Of a stretch of DNA of 24,001 bases, positions 1 to 7,492 are shown in pieces. The notes beneath the pieces were generated by a model that made no database searches, was not told where the DNA came from, and worked only from the letters and a program-made list of their open reading frames with translations. Origin of the DNA: Clostridia bacterium (GTDB taxonomy: Bacteria > Bacillota > Clostridia > Christensenellales > Aristaeellaceae); the NCBI GenBank assembly GCA_900769075.1, contig CAAGFE010000029.1:1-24001 (forward strand), given 5' to 3'. Position 1 is the stretch's first letter. Every line of letters starts with the position of its first letter. The translations under genes and the position numbers were made by a program.

Positions 1-119
1 AAAGGTTTCGGCAAAGGCCGAAACCGCCCCGCCCGCGCGGCAAAGCCCCGCGATACGAATGAAGTCAGAGGGCCTGCGGGCCCTCCGACACCTCCCTGTG
101 AGGTTTTTTGACAGTCTGA

Positions 120-143
120 GCCCGTCCCTGCAGGGGGACGGGC
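120..143. terminator. GC-rich hairpin, possible terminator
   Basis: A perfect 9-bp stem (GCCCGTCCC at 120-128 with GGGACGGGC at 135-143) has a 6-base loop and is followed on the plus strand by ACTTTGTTG. The T-run is weak, so function as an intrinsic terminator is uncertain. It may end a plus-strand gene lying left of the window. Confidence 0.35.
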
Positions 144-229
144 ACTTTGTTGTGGGGTTGGATTGGTGGTATGGCCTCTTGGGGAATGCTGGTATTGAGG
201 TGGGGCCGCTTTCGCGCGTCGAAAAGTAG

Positions 230-272
230 GTCATGCGTAGCATGACGAGCGACAGCGATTGCTTGCAATCGC
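230..272. repeat. Pair of adjacent perfect stem-loops
   Basis: GTCATGC (230-236) pairs with GCATGAC (240-246) around a 3-base loop. Eight bases later GCGATTGC (255-262) pairs with GCAATCGC (265-272) around TT. Two perfect hairpins in 43 bases, outside any credible gene, resemble the short palindromic units of dispersed intergenic repeats. Only one copy is visible in this window, so the repeat assignment is inference. Confidence 0.4.
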
Positions 273-457
273 GGAGCGAAGCCTGGGGAAGCCGAAGGCT
301 TACACAGGCCGCATCGGCCCTTTTGGCGTTTTGGTGCAGCCGCAAGGAGCTGGGGGAGTGTCCTTTGCGGCTTCTTACGGGTATGTGGGCGGCTGTGGAG
401 ATGAGGGACGATGGGAGATCAAAAATGCGGTCTCCCGGATGGGAAGGCCGCAGGGGG

Positions 458-1003
458 TTACTTGTGATTCTTCAGCCAGGGGAGAGCCCGCTCCAGGGCC
501 AGGACGATCAGCGGAATCAGCACCAGATGGAGGATGATGCCCGGCACTGCGCTGGTGAAGGCGCCGGAAAGGAAGGCCGCCCAGGTGAAGACGCTGCTGG
601 TCACGCCCGAAATCGCCAGGCGCACAACGCCCCAGGCCACGCGGCCCAGCACCATGGCCGAAAGCAGGGACACATACACGTTGATGGGCTTCCGGGGCAG
701 GATGCGGTAAAGCAGGCCGGAAATCGCGCCGTAGACCGCCAGCTCCACGCACATGGCCACGCCGGTGGGGAACAGCGGCGGCATGCCAAACAGCGCAAAC
801 CGCAGCAGCGGGGCAATCGCGCCCACCACGCCGGCCCAGGCGGGCCCGCAGAGAAAGCCGCAGAGCAGCACCGGAATGTGCATCGGGCACAGCATGCTGC
901 CGATTTCAGGAATCTGCCCGGTCAGGAAGGGCAGCATCATGCACAGCGCCAGGCACACGGCGGACAGGACAAGCTTCTGAATATACAATGCGTTCTGATG
1001 CAT
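458..1003 (-). CDS. ECF transporter S component (substrate unknown)
   Basis: A 181-residue, very hydrophobic protein with about five to six membrane segments. It matches the pattern of the energy-coupling-factor substrate-binding family (ECF_trnsprt). That includes the loop reading MHIPVLLCGFLCGP near residue 40-55, and conserved Met-Pro and Glu positions (GMPP, then VELAVYGAISGLLY) in the middle helices. Such S components bind a vitamin or similar micronutrient and dock on a shared EcfAAT energising module, which is not encoded nearby, as is usual for group II ECF systems. The start was placed at 1003 because AAAGGGG lies eight bases upstream; an earlier ATG eleven codons upstream has no such site. 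A strong promoter (1060-1088) and a palindrome at the likely transcription start suggest specific repression by substrate status. The ligand cannot be assigned from sequence or context. Confidence 0.85.
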   Translation of the reverse strand: MHQNALYIQKLVLSAVCLALCMMLPFLTGQIPEIGSMLCPMHIPVLLCGFLCGPAWAGVVGAIAPLLRFALFGMPPLFPTGVAMCVELAVYGAISGLLYRILPRKPINVYVSLLSAMVLGRVAWGVVRLAISGVTSSVFTWAAFLSGAFTSAVPGIILHLVLIPLIVLALERALPWLKNHK

Positions 1004-1035
1004 CTTTGTGACCCCTTTTGTACTGAAATGCAGCA

Positions 1036-1052
1036 TTGGCCTGATCAGCCAA
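1036..1052. promoter_or_regulatory. Operator-like palindrome at the ECF S-component transcription start
   Basis: The arms TTGGC (1036-1040) and GCCAA (1048-1052) flank the self-complementary hexamer TGATCA. The dyad falls 7 to 23 bases past the -10 hexamer of the minus-strand promoter, covering the expected +1. A repressor bound there would block the gene at 458-1003. The regulator is unknown. Confidence 0.45.
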
Positions 1053-1059
1053 CGGTGGC

Positions 1060-1088
1060 ATTATACCAGACGAAACCGGAATCGTCAA
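1060..1088 (-). promoter_or_regulatory. Sigma-A promoter of the ECF S-component gene
   Basis: On the minus strand, TTGACG (1088-1083) and TATAAT (1065-1060) are separated by exactly 17 bases, with TGG just before the -10 giving an extended -10. The start codon at 1003 lies about 57 bases downstream of the -10, leaving a leader of roughly 50 bases. Confidence 0.85.
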
Positions 1089-1175
1089 GGAAGTGCGCTT
1101 CGCTGGGGCGACGGAACGTTGACGGGCGCCGGATCAAAGCAATCATCCGGCGGAGGGGGACTCCCGCCCCATGCA

Positions 1176-1204
1176 TTGACACCTGCGTGCGCTATGTATA
1201 TAAT
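1176..1204 (+). promoter_or_regulatory. Perfect consensus sigma-A promoter
   Basis: TTGACA at 1176-1181 and TATAAT at 1199-1204 are separated by 17 bases, an exact consensus. The first gene downstream is the interrupted membrane-protein gene starting at 1340, so the leader would be about 130 bases. The promoter is intact although the gene it serves is broken. Confidence 0.85.
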
Positions 1205-1339
1205 GAAACCGGGCGGATGAGAAAATCAATCGGGAAGAATAGAAGAAAAAGAAGATCCTCGGGAAATCATCGACCGTTGGTGCAGTTCGTTGGATTCGCG
1301 TCCCGCAGATGAATGAGATACTGTGAGGAGGTTCTTGCG

Positions 1340-1672
1340 ATGAAAAAGGCCTCGGCTTCTTGCCTGTATCCTGTAGTCTGTATCGTACTTGCCTGCATAC
1401 CGATTCTGCTCTTCGGGTTCGCCGTAACGTTCTTGTTCTCGGAAGAACAAATAGGGAGGATCTGGCTGAGCGATCTGTGTGGATCCGCGTTTGTGTTTTT
1501 GACGCCTCTGATGTGAGTACTGATCTTCATCATGCGGCATCGGGATGCTGCATTCAAAGTGATTTACTCACGCTGCTATCATTTGATTTCGGCGCTTCTG
1601 GCGTTTGATGTCCCGTTGCTGTTCGTCAGCCTTTTGATGAACTGCATGCTGCTTACCTATCTGATTGCATAG
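1340..1672 (+). pseudogene. Small multispanning membrane protein interrupted by an in-frame TGA
   Basis: A good AGGAGG (1326-1331) lies eight bases before the ATG at 1340. The frame encodes a 58-residue stretch with a strong hydrophobic N-terminal segment and a second one ending at Met58, then TGA at 1514-1516. In exactly the same frame, 51 further codons (starting VLIFIMRHRDAAF) encode another hydrophobic, membrane-like region (LISALLAFDVPLLFVSLLMNCMLL) before TAG at 1670. The simplest reading is a 110-codon gene of about four membrane segments broken by one nonsense mutation. Alternatives are a functional 58-residue product or readthrough. TGA ends intact genes elsewhere in this window, so genetic-code reassignment is not supported. 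The family was not recognised. Confidence 0.6.
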
Positions 1673-1807
1673 CTCCACCCGTTCATCCGGGGAGATACCC
1701 TGCGCGCCAGGCACATGCAGGCCGTGTCGGCGGATGCGGCACGTTTCCATGGGCGCAGGGAACCGCCTGATCTTTTTTCATAACAATGATCTGTACGGGA
1801 GGGACAC

Positions 1808-2297
1808 ATGCAGCAGGAATTGTTCGGCTTCCTTGTCTGCGAGGAGAGGATGGCAGATGGGGCATGGGGATTCCCGGAGGATTGCGCCCCACCCGGCGGA
1901 CGGCTGCGCTGGCCCCTGTGCAGCATTCAGGAATGCCCCATGCTCGCCAGGTGGACGAAGGATGGGGCGTTCCCTGAATCGTATGATCCCCGGATGCTCG
2001 CGCACGATGATGATTATGTCCAGACATATCAGGAACAGTGTGCGGTGCTGGGAATCAGGACACGCATCTATGCCTTTGCATCGGACGGAATGGTCTTTAA
2101 CCGTTTCCCCTGGGGGAAGCAGGCAGAATTCATTGGCTATGATTGTGTCGACGAGACAGGCTTCTGCTCGTACCTGTACTGGGATAACCCGTCCGGGGGA
2201 GGAGCTGGCAGGGATCGGCCTGCATACCAATGCGAACGGCCTTTTGCAGCCAGGCGGGATGCCGAGCTTTATGGACGGTTCCGGCGGTTACAGCTGA
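1808..2297 (+). pseudogene. Unrecognised gene with one probable frameshift
   Basis: GGGAGG sits five bases before the ATG at 1808. The first ~130 codons give a coherent soluble-protein sequence rich in aromatic and acidic residues (for example RTRIYAFASDGMVFNRFPWGK and a Cys-containing GYDCVDETGFCSYLYWD). Just after the WDNP near 2190, inside a run of Gs and GGA repeats, the protein-like signal moves to the +1 frame. It continues as EELAGIGLHTNANGLLQPGG and ends at a TGA at 2295-2297. The original protein was probably about 160 residues. The uncorrected frame runs on to 2407 but has low-complexity, Arg-rich composition typical of a shadow. No family was recognised. It lies in a cluster of damaged genes. 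Confidence 0.5.
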
Positions 2298-2508
2298 GGA
2301 ACGGAGCATGCATCGAGGATATGGGCAATGAAATGCCCGCTGCGGTCGCGCGCATCCATGCCTTCCATGGAGGAATGCCCGGCAGGACGGAGGACAAAAG
2401 CCGATGAAGCCGGCTTGCGGGAGCAGAAAACCGATGATGGCGCCGCCTCGGGCTGGACGTGACAAACATGGAAGCAAACTGTTTTCTGTTCATGAAAGAG
2501 GAAAAGAG

Positions 2509-2598
2509 ATGAGCAATTCCTGCCGGCATCGCCCCGAGGGCCGTGCCTATATCGTGAAAAACGGAGTGTATCCATGCAGGTACTGCCAATGCCCATGA
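2509..2598 (+). CDS. Possible 29-residue Cys-rich small protein
   Basis: ATG at 2509 follows an AAAGAGGAAAAGAG purine run that could act as a ribosome binding site. The 29-residue product has Cys5 and a C-terminal CRYCQC cluster, which could bind metal, but it is too short for a family call. It sits among decayed genes and may equally be a gene fragment. Confidence 0.25.
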   Translation: MSNSCRHRPEGRAYIVKNGVYPCRYCQCP

Positions 2599-2625
2599 AA
2601 ACCCGAGAGCGCTTCCTGGAAGAGG

Positions 2626-2862
2626 ATGAATATCATCACCGGCTGTCTGTCCGTCGCCGTCGCGGTTGCCCTCCTGTTTGCGGTCATTCGTTTGACAACG
2701 GGGAGGGGCGAGGGCACATTTGGGTGGTATGCCGTCAGGATCATCCCCATCGCGGCGATTCCGGCGGTGAAATACCTGGGCATATATCTGTTCAGCCGCT
2801 GCTGTCTTCGCTATCGTGTTGAACCGTCGGCAGAAAGCGTTGACAGGACGCAAGGTGCGTGA
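2626..2862 (+). CDS. Possible two-helix membrane protein or gene remnant
   Basis: A 78-codon frame encodes two hydrophobic segments, roughly residues 5-22 (ITGCLSVAVAVALLFAVI) and 37-58 (AVRIIPIAAIPAVKYLGIYLF), then a hydrophilic tail. The purine run GGAAGAGG abuts the ATG, too close for a good ribosome binding site, so the start is doubtful. About 35 bases on, in another frame (roughly 2901-3011), a further hydrophobic peptide ends in a Lys-Lys-Ala tail. The two pieces could be halves of one frameshifted membrane protein. No family was recognised. Confidence 0.35.
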   Translation: MNIITGCLSVAVAVALLFAVIRLTTGRGEGTFGWYAVRIIPIAAIPAVKYLGIYLFSRCCLRYRVEPSAESVDRTQGA

Positions 2863-3083
2863 AGCCGCTCCCGCACGAAGGACAAAGATCGAATCAGTCA
2901 GACACGGCCCTTGATGCGGTCATCATTGCACCGGCTTCCCTGATGATTCTCATTCCCAACATGTGGGCGCTGCCGAAAGTGCTGTTTTCAGGCACAAGGA
3001 AGAAAGCGTGATGTGCTCCTGCCTGCACCGTCAAATCAATGACCGGCAGGAACACACACGGACAGCATAAAACCAATCCTCCT

Positions 3084-3125
3084 GCGGCCCTCTGGTATCC
3101 CCCGATACCGGAAGGCCGCTCTTTT
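3084..3125 (+). terminator. Intrinsic terminator closing the decayed gene cluster
   Basis: A 16-bp stem with a single C-A mismatch runs from GCGGCC (3084-3089) to GGCCGC (3114-3119), with inner arms GGTATC/GATACC around a CCCC loop. It is followed on the plus strand by TCTTTT. The opposite strand has no T-run, so it acts on plus-strand transcription and separates the region before it from the AraC gene. Confidence 0.8.
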
Positions 3126-3206
3126 GATGCCGGAAGGGATCACGAACAGGACGGGGACAGGCTTTGTATCCTCAGCCGTCCGCTGTGATGACAGGAGGTG
3201 TCCGGA

Positions 3207-3971
3207 ATGCGCTCTGTGGAGCCCCATGTGCTGGCGTCGTCGGAATACTTCAACTTCTCACCCAGCGCGCTGGCGAGGACGTACCTGCTCCATGTGCTCA
3301 GCGTGGGGGAGTTCACCTATGAGCCGGGGTATGATCTGCGCCGCAGCGCCTTCTACAGCTTCCTGCTGGAGATCAACCTGGACGGTCGGATGAATCATGA
3401 AACAGAGGGGGAAACGCTGGCGGCCCGGGGATATTTCCAGATGATCCTCCGCTGGAACGGACGGGTCTTCGCCACGCATCGCCAGCGCAGCGTGTTCGAC
3501 GCGCTCCAGGACGTGCTGGACATGTTCCGCAGCCGCCAGCCGCTGAGTGAATCCAGGATGGCCCTGTGCCTGACCCTGGCCCTCACCGCGATGGCCGATC
3601 CCGCCGCCCCGGAGATATCCAGCGACAGGACGAGCCTGATCGACCGGGCCGTGGGCTGCATCAGCCAGCGCATCGGCTGCGAGCCCTCCGTCGGGGAACT
3701 GGCCCGTCTGGTCGGATGGAGCGAGTACCACTTCATCCGCGTTTTCAGGGAGATGATGGGCGTCACACCCCGCCGGTACATCATCGTCAACCGGATGAAC
3801 CATGACCGTTACCTGCTCAAGACCACCGCGCTGCCCATCGGCGAGATCGGCGGGATAGTCGGCTACGCGTCGGAGAGCATGTTCAGCGCGGCATTCCGCA
3901 GAACGCATGGGATCACCCCCAGCCAGTACAGAACCGGCGAACAGCATCCAGAACAGGAGGAATCTCAATGA
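3207..3971 (+). CDS. AraC-family transcriptional regulator
   Basis: A 254-residue protein with a divergent N-terminal sensing half and a typical C-terminal AraC/XylS double helix-turn-helix from about residue 145 to 245. The first HTH reads SVGELARLVGWSEYHFIRVFREMMGVTPRRYI. The second contains the family signature IGEIGGIVGYASESMFSAAFRRTHGITPSQYR. AraC proteins of this type usually sense a carbohydrate-linked signal and activate neighbouring catabolic genes. The ATG at 3207 was chosen because AGGAGG ends eight bases upstream; the in-frame GTG at 3198 overlaps that site. The stop overlaps the start of the next frame (ATGA), so the two genes were co-translated. The partner is a broken carbohydrate-related gene, so the regulator has probably lost its local target. 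Confidence 0.93.
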   Translation: MRSVEPHVLASSEYFNFSPSALARTYLLHVLSVGEFTYEPGYDLRRSAFYSFLLEINLDGRMNHETEGETLAARGYFQMILRWNGRVFATHRQRSVFDALQDVLDMFRSRQPLSESRMALCLTLALTAMADPAAPEISSDRTSLIDRAVGCISQRIGCEPSVGELARLVGWSEYHFIRVFREMMGVTPRRYIIVNRMNHDRYLLKTTALPIGEIGGIVGYASESMFSAAFRRTHGITPSQYRTGEQHPEQEESQ

Positions 3972-4721
3972 GTACCGCATCCATTCGCGTCGAAACCGTC
4001 CTGATCCCGACCTATGGCGTGGGCCAGGCGGACAAGAACCCCATGTTCCTGGATACGACCCGCCTGTACGCATGTGCTTCGAACGCTCACGACGGCTGGT
4101 TCGGGCACCGGGGCGGGAGCGACTTCTATACCGCCACCAACCTGCGCCAGCATCAGCTCCGCGCCATCTATGCGGAGATGGGGGCTATCTCAACCACGAT
4201 TCCCCCGATGCGAAGCATGCCTGCGAGGCCGTCAACACCTATCCCGTGTGGGTGTATCCGCCGGTTGAGCCTGTCTGCCCCCCATGCGTGCATGAGTGCC
4301 GCACCCTGGATGACGAGGCCCTGGCTGTGCTGGAGGCGGGCGGCACGGTTTACCTGTCCCCCGACAGCGCGGAGGAGGCCCTGCCCCATTCCATCCAGGC
4401 CCAGATCTCCCCGGACTTCTGGTCGGTCGGCACCTTCTCCAAGCAGGAGGGCGGCATGGGCCAGCTGATCGACGCGGAGCATCCCATTTTTGACCATTTC
4501 CCGACGGAACCCCACTCCAACTGGCAATAGTGGCCCATGACCAGCCAGCGGGCGATGATCCTGCCCCGCCGGATGAGTGCCATCATCACCGAGATGGACA
4601 GCTGATGGCATACCCCGATGCCCGGGCGCTTCAGCAGGGGATATACCGCTGGCTCGCAGAGGACGCAGAAGGACAATACAGGGAGATGACGGCTGAGGAA
4701 GTCCGAACGCTGGTCCGATGA
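3968..4721 (+). pseudogene. Broken carbohydrate gene: DUF5107-like start joined to a GH2-like C-terminus
   Basis: The ATG overlaps the AraC stop and has AGGAGG seven bases upstream. The first ~60 codons (VETVLIPTYGVGQADKNPMF) match the start of DUF5107 proteins. Near 4170-4190 the signal moves to another frame. It continues with a sequence like the C-terminal part of large family-2-type glycosidases: GGTVYLSPDSAEEALPHSIQ, then FPTEPHSNWQ. After HSNWQ comes TAG, then WPMTSQRAMI in frame, where these proteins usually read HSNWQWW; a Trp codon appears to have become a stop. A second stop (TGA, after ITEMDS) and another frame change follow. The natural-looking C-terminus YPDARALQQGIYRWLAEDAE ends at 4721. 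The gene carries at least two frame changes and two stops and probably a large internal deletion. Family calls rest on motif memory. Confidence 0.65.
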
Positions 4722-4739
4722 GGGTCACCCCATGTGTTT

Positions 4740-4773
4740 GCCCCCGATTGAGGCCGATGCCTCAGTCGGGGGC
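4740..4773. terminator. Bidirectional hairpin between convergent genes
   Basis: A 15-bp stem (GCCCCCGA at 4740-4747 with TCGGGGGC at 4766-4773, one G-T pair, then TGAGGC/GCCTCA) closes a CGAT tetraloop. It lies between the end of the plus-strand pseudogene (4721) and the end of the minus-strand lysR-type gene (4780). The flanking T content is modest on the plus side and poor on the minus side. Confidence 0.7.
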
Positions 4774-4779
4774 TCGCTG

Positions 4780-5691
4780 TTATTCATGCCTGGGGCTGGG
4801 GGCGCCGGATTGCTCCAGCAGGCGTATCAGCGCCTGCACCGCCGTGCTTTGGGGACGGCTGCTGTCATCCACCAGGAGGATCTCCCGCTCCGGGAGCGTC
4901 TCCGCCAAGGTCAGTTGAATCACCTCGCCGTGGGCCAGCGCCTCCTGTGCCATAAAGTCCGGGACAAAGCCAATCCCCAGATCCTGCTTCACCACGGACA
5001 GCACCTGCGCGGTGGTGGCGACCTCGATCTCCGGGGACCAGTTCAGGTGCTGCTCGCTGAACAGACGGCTGTAAAGCTGGTGGGTGGCGCTGTGCTGTGC
5101 GAGGGATACCATGGGATGCCCTGCGGCATTCCCCAGCGTGAACACCTGCTCCTTCTCTTCAGCGAAGGAAACACCCGCGATCAGCACATCGCGGAAGCTC
5201 ATGAGCTGCTGCCGGCGCAGGGGAGGGCGTACCTCCGCCGGGGTCGTCACCAGCGCCAGCTCCACCAGCCCGTGGCGCACGGCGTCGATGGCCTGGGGGG
5301 ATGTGCCGGTGGAAAGCTGGAGCCGGATGCCGGGATATGCCTGATGAAAGCTGTTGAGCACGGGCAGCAGCAGCCCATGGAGCGCGCTCTCGCTCGCGCC
5401 GATGGACAGATGCCCATGGAGCAGGCGCTGTCCCTCCCGGATTTCATTTTCCCCCCGCTGCAAATGGTCATAGGCGACCTGCACATGCTCGAAAAGCTGG
5501 GCGCCCTCGGCGGTGAGCGTCACCCCCTTGTTGGAGCGAATGAACAGCCGGCACCCCAGATCATCCTCCAGCCTGGCGATGGCGCGGGTGACGTTGGGCT
5601 GGCTGTTCAGCAGCATCTTCGCCGCGCGGGTGAAGCTCTGGTATTTGGCCACAAAATAGAAGATCCGATAGGCATCGAAGGGAACTTTCAT
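4780..5691 (-). CDS. LysR-family transcriptional regulator
   Basis: A 303-residue protein with the standard LysR layout. An N-terminal winged HTH spans about residues 3-62 (FYFVAKYQSFTRAAKMLLNS, then VTRAIARLEDDLGCRLF and LTAEG). An effector-binding periplasmic-binding-like domain spans about 90-295 (LSIGASESALHGLLLPVLNS, then DLGIGFVPDFMA near the C-terminus). The length is normal for the family. I placed the start at 5691 because GAGG lies nine bases upstream; the ATG five codons earlier has no binding site. It is divergent from the MATE exporter at 5807 with a 115-base shared region holding a T-N11-A dyad. This is the classic arrangement in which a LysR protein controls itself and its divergent neighbour. 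The effector is unknown, possibly a substrate of the exporter. Confidence 0.95.
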   Translation of the reverse strand: MKVPFDAYRIFYFVAKYQSFTRAAKMLLNSQPNVTRAIARLEDDLGCRLFIRSNKGVTLTAEGAQLFEHVQVAYDHLQRGENEIREGQRLLHGHLSIGASESALHGLLLPVLNSFHQAYPGIRLQLSTGTSPQAIDAVRHGLVELALVTTPAEVRPPLRRQQLMSFRDVLIAGVSFAEEKEQVFTLGNAAGHPMVSLAQHSATHQLYSRLFSEQHLNWSPEIEVATTAQVLSVVKQDLGIGFVPDFMAQEALAHGEVIQLTLAETLPEREILLVDDSSRPQSTAVQALIRLLEQSGAPSPRHE

Positions 5692-5722
5692 CGGAAAAGA
5701 CCTCATATCATTTGCTGATGGC

Positions 5723-5745
5723 GGAAATGCAGAATATATATTTCC
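5723..5745. promoter_or_regulatory. LysR-type binding box in the regulator-exporter intergenic region
   Basis: GGAAAT (5723-5728) and ATTTCC (5740-5745) form a perfect 6-bp dyad separated by exactly 11 bases, and it contains the T-N11-A core expected of LysR sites. The half-site nearest the exporter overlaps the expected -35 position of a possible promoter whose -10 is TATACT at 5765-5770, a placement typical of activation. The -35 itself (TTCCCT) is poor, as for activator-dependent promoters. Confidence 0.6.
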
Positions 5746-5806
5746 CTTATTTCCACAACAGGAGTATACTATCTCAGACTTTCAAATGCAAGGGGAGGGA
5801 AGAAGC

Positions 5807-7150
5807 ATGAACAAGGATTTGACCGTCGGAAAGCCTTCCGCCGTTCTCTGGCGGTTCTGCCTGCCGCTGTTCGGGAGCGTGATCTTCCAGCAGCTGTACA
5901 ACATTGCCGACAACTTTGTCGCCGGGCGCTTCATCGGCGAGAACGCCCTGGCGGCGGTGGGCAACAGCTATGAGATCACGCTGATCTTTATCGCCTTCGC
6001 CTTTGGCTGCAACATGGGCTGCTCGATCATTGTGTCCCGGTTTTTCGGCACGAAGGACTATGGGCGGATGAAAACCGCCGTGTACACCGCGATGATCGCC
6101 AGCGCGTGTCTGTGCGGTCTGCTGATGGCGGGCGGATTGCTGCTTTGCGATGAGCTGCTCACCCTCATCCAAACGCCGGGGGAGGTTTGGGCGGATTCCC
6201 GTCTGTATCTGGATATCTACCTTTGGGGCCTGCCCTTCATGTTCTTCTACAACATTGGCACCGGCGTTTTCTCTGCGCTGGGTGACAGCAAAACGCCCTT
6301 TGCGTTCCTGGCGCTTTCCTCCACCGCCAACATCGGCATGGATGTTCTCTTTGTGACAGCCTTCGGGATGGGCGTGGATGGCCTTGCATGGGCGACCTTC
6401 CTGTGTCAGGGCGTCAGCTGCGTGCTGGCGGTGGGGACGGTGCTGCGCAGGCTGAAGGCCCTCCCGGTGCAGGGGCATGTGCCGGTATTCTCCTGGACCA
6501 TGCTGCGGAAGATCACCGCGATTGCCGTCCCCAGCATCCTCCAGCAGGGGTGCATTTCGCTGGGCAACATCGTGATCCAGGGTGTGATCAACGGCTTCGG
6601 CACGGGGGTGATGGCCGGATACGCCGCGGCGGTCAAGCTGAACAACATGGTCATAACCGGCTTCACCACGCTGGGCAACGGCATCTCCAACTATACCGCG
6701 CAGAACCTGGGCGCAAAGCGGCATGACCGGGTGCATCAGGGGTTCCGGGCTGGCCTGAAGCTGGTCTGGCTGCTGAGCTTGCCGCTGTTCCTCCTTTACT
6801 TTTTCGCCGGCGAACCTCTGCTGCGCCTGTTCATGGAGGCACCCAGCGAGGCGGCGCTCCATACAGGGCAGATGTTCCTGCGTATGCTTTCGCCCTTCTA
6901 CTTCGTCGTGTCCGCCAAGCTGACGGCAGACGGCGTGCTGCGCGGCGCAGGCCGGATGATGCAGTTCATGATCGCCACGCTGACGGATCTGGTGCTGCGG
7001 GTTGTGCTGGCTGTTTGCCTGTCCCGGACAGCCCTGGGCGCTGTGGGCATCTGGTGCGCATGGCCCATTGGCTGGTGCGTGGCCACCGGGATGTCCCTGG
7101 CGTTTTATGCGCGCTCCCATGCCGGTGGGGGACATATCCGCCGTTCTTGA
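5807..7150 (+). CDS. MATE-family multidrug/toxin exporter
   Basis: A 447-residue, 12-helix membrane protein of the multidrug and toxic compound extrusion family, normal in length. The N-terminal repeat starts with the hallmark LFGSVIFQQLYNIADNFVAG and AAVGNSYEI. The second half starts near residue 230 with the matching AIAVPSILQQGCISLGNIVI and then the family pattern LGNGISNYTAQNLGAKR. These transporters export drugs, metabolites or peptides by Na+ or H+ antiport; the DinF/NorM-like type here gives no substrate. The ATG at 5807 was chosen because AGGGAGGG precedes it by about six bases; an upstream in-frame start overlaps that purine run. It diverges from the LysR gene at 4780-5691, which probably controls it. 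No clear terminator follows directly; the next is at 7493-7533. Confidence 0.95.
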   Translation: MNKDLTVGKPSAVLWRFCLPLFGSVIFQQLYNIADNFVAGRFIGENALAAVGNSYEITLIFIAFAFGCNMGCSIIVSRFFGTKDYGRMKTAVYTAMIASACLCGLLMAGGLLLCDELLTLIQTPGEVWADSRLYLDIYLWGLPFMFFYNIGTGVFSALGDSKTPFAFLALSSTANIGMDVLFVTAFGMGVDGLAWATFLCQGVSCVLAVGTVLRRLKALPVQGHVPVFSWTMLRKITAIAVPSILQQGCISLGNIVIQGVINGFGTGVMAGYAAAVKLNNMVITGFTTLGNGISNYTAQNLGAKRHDRVHQGFRAGLKLVWLLSLPLFLLYFFAGEPLLRLFMEAPSEAALHTGQMFLRMLSPFYFVVSAKLTADGVLRGAGRMMQFMIATLTDLVLRVVLAVCLSRTALGAVGIWCAWPIGWCVATGMSLAFYARSHAGGGHIRRS

Positions 7151-7254
7151 CAGCAGCAATCGGGCTGTGGTAGCGACGGTGCAGGCTAACCGGGATGGAC
7201 AGACAGGTCTTCCGTGTTTGGTGCGGCACTGTTCGTGGAATGAGGCGGAAAACG

Positions 7255-7418
7255 ATGAAAGTGTATCGGAAAAAAACCGAATAGTCTATTGGATATTGAT
7301 TGGATTGGATGTTATCGGAATACTATCACTCTATTTTGAAGAATGGTTCCCATGGTCAACGGGCATGTACTTCGCAGGATGCGCGGCTGTCCTCCCTGTG
7401 GTTGTCCTCTCCCCCTGA
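7255..7418 (+). pseudogene. Small membrane-protein gene with a frameshift at an A7 run
   Basis: GAGGCGG lies about seven bases before an ATG at 7255. The frame reads MKVYRKKTE and then stops. One base further back, beyond a run of seven As, the -1 frame continues as NRIVYWILIGLDVIGILSLY and FEEWFPWSTGMYF, then AGCAAVLPVVVLSP, to a TGA at 7416-7418. This is a convincing two-helix membrane protein of about 53 residues. The simplest explanation is loss of one A from an A8 tract. Sequencing error or programmed -1 slippage on AAA-AAA are alternatives. No family was recognised. Confidence 0.45.
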
Positions 7419-7492
7419 AGTACTTTTGCGGGATTGTTGCGCTCAGGATCACTGACAGCACGGGACTGAAACGCTATCTGCATATCATGGCG

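Larger units (their letters stand above)
1..457. other. Hairpin-rich intergenic region without a credible gene
   Basis: No reading frame here has both a ribosome binding site and protein-like composition. The stretch holds several perfect or near-perfect inverted repeats. A 9-bp stem at 4-12/17-25 has an AAAG loop. A 7-bp stem lies at 69-75/79-85 approximately. A small stem just before a T6 run ends near 109. A 9-bp stem lies at 120-128/135-143. Two adjacent stem-loops lie at 230-272, and a long stem with one bulge lies at 338-348/361-372. Some may end transcription from the minus-strand gene that stops at 458; others may belong to a gene left of the window. This density of stems also suits a dispersed intergenic repeat or structured RNA, which I cannot identify. 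Confidence 0.5.

Noticed and set aside
1514..1516. TGA read as an amino acid (genetic code change)
   Set aside because: TGA serves as the stop of several intact genes in the window (for example hslO and the DUF624-like gene), so a code change is not supported.
5774..7159. A 461-codon minus-strand frame opposite the MATE exporter
   Set aside because: Low-complexity His/Gln/Arg-rich translation, no ribosome binding site, fully antisense to a clear exporter.
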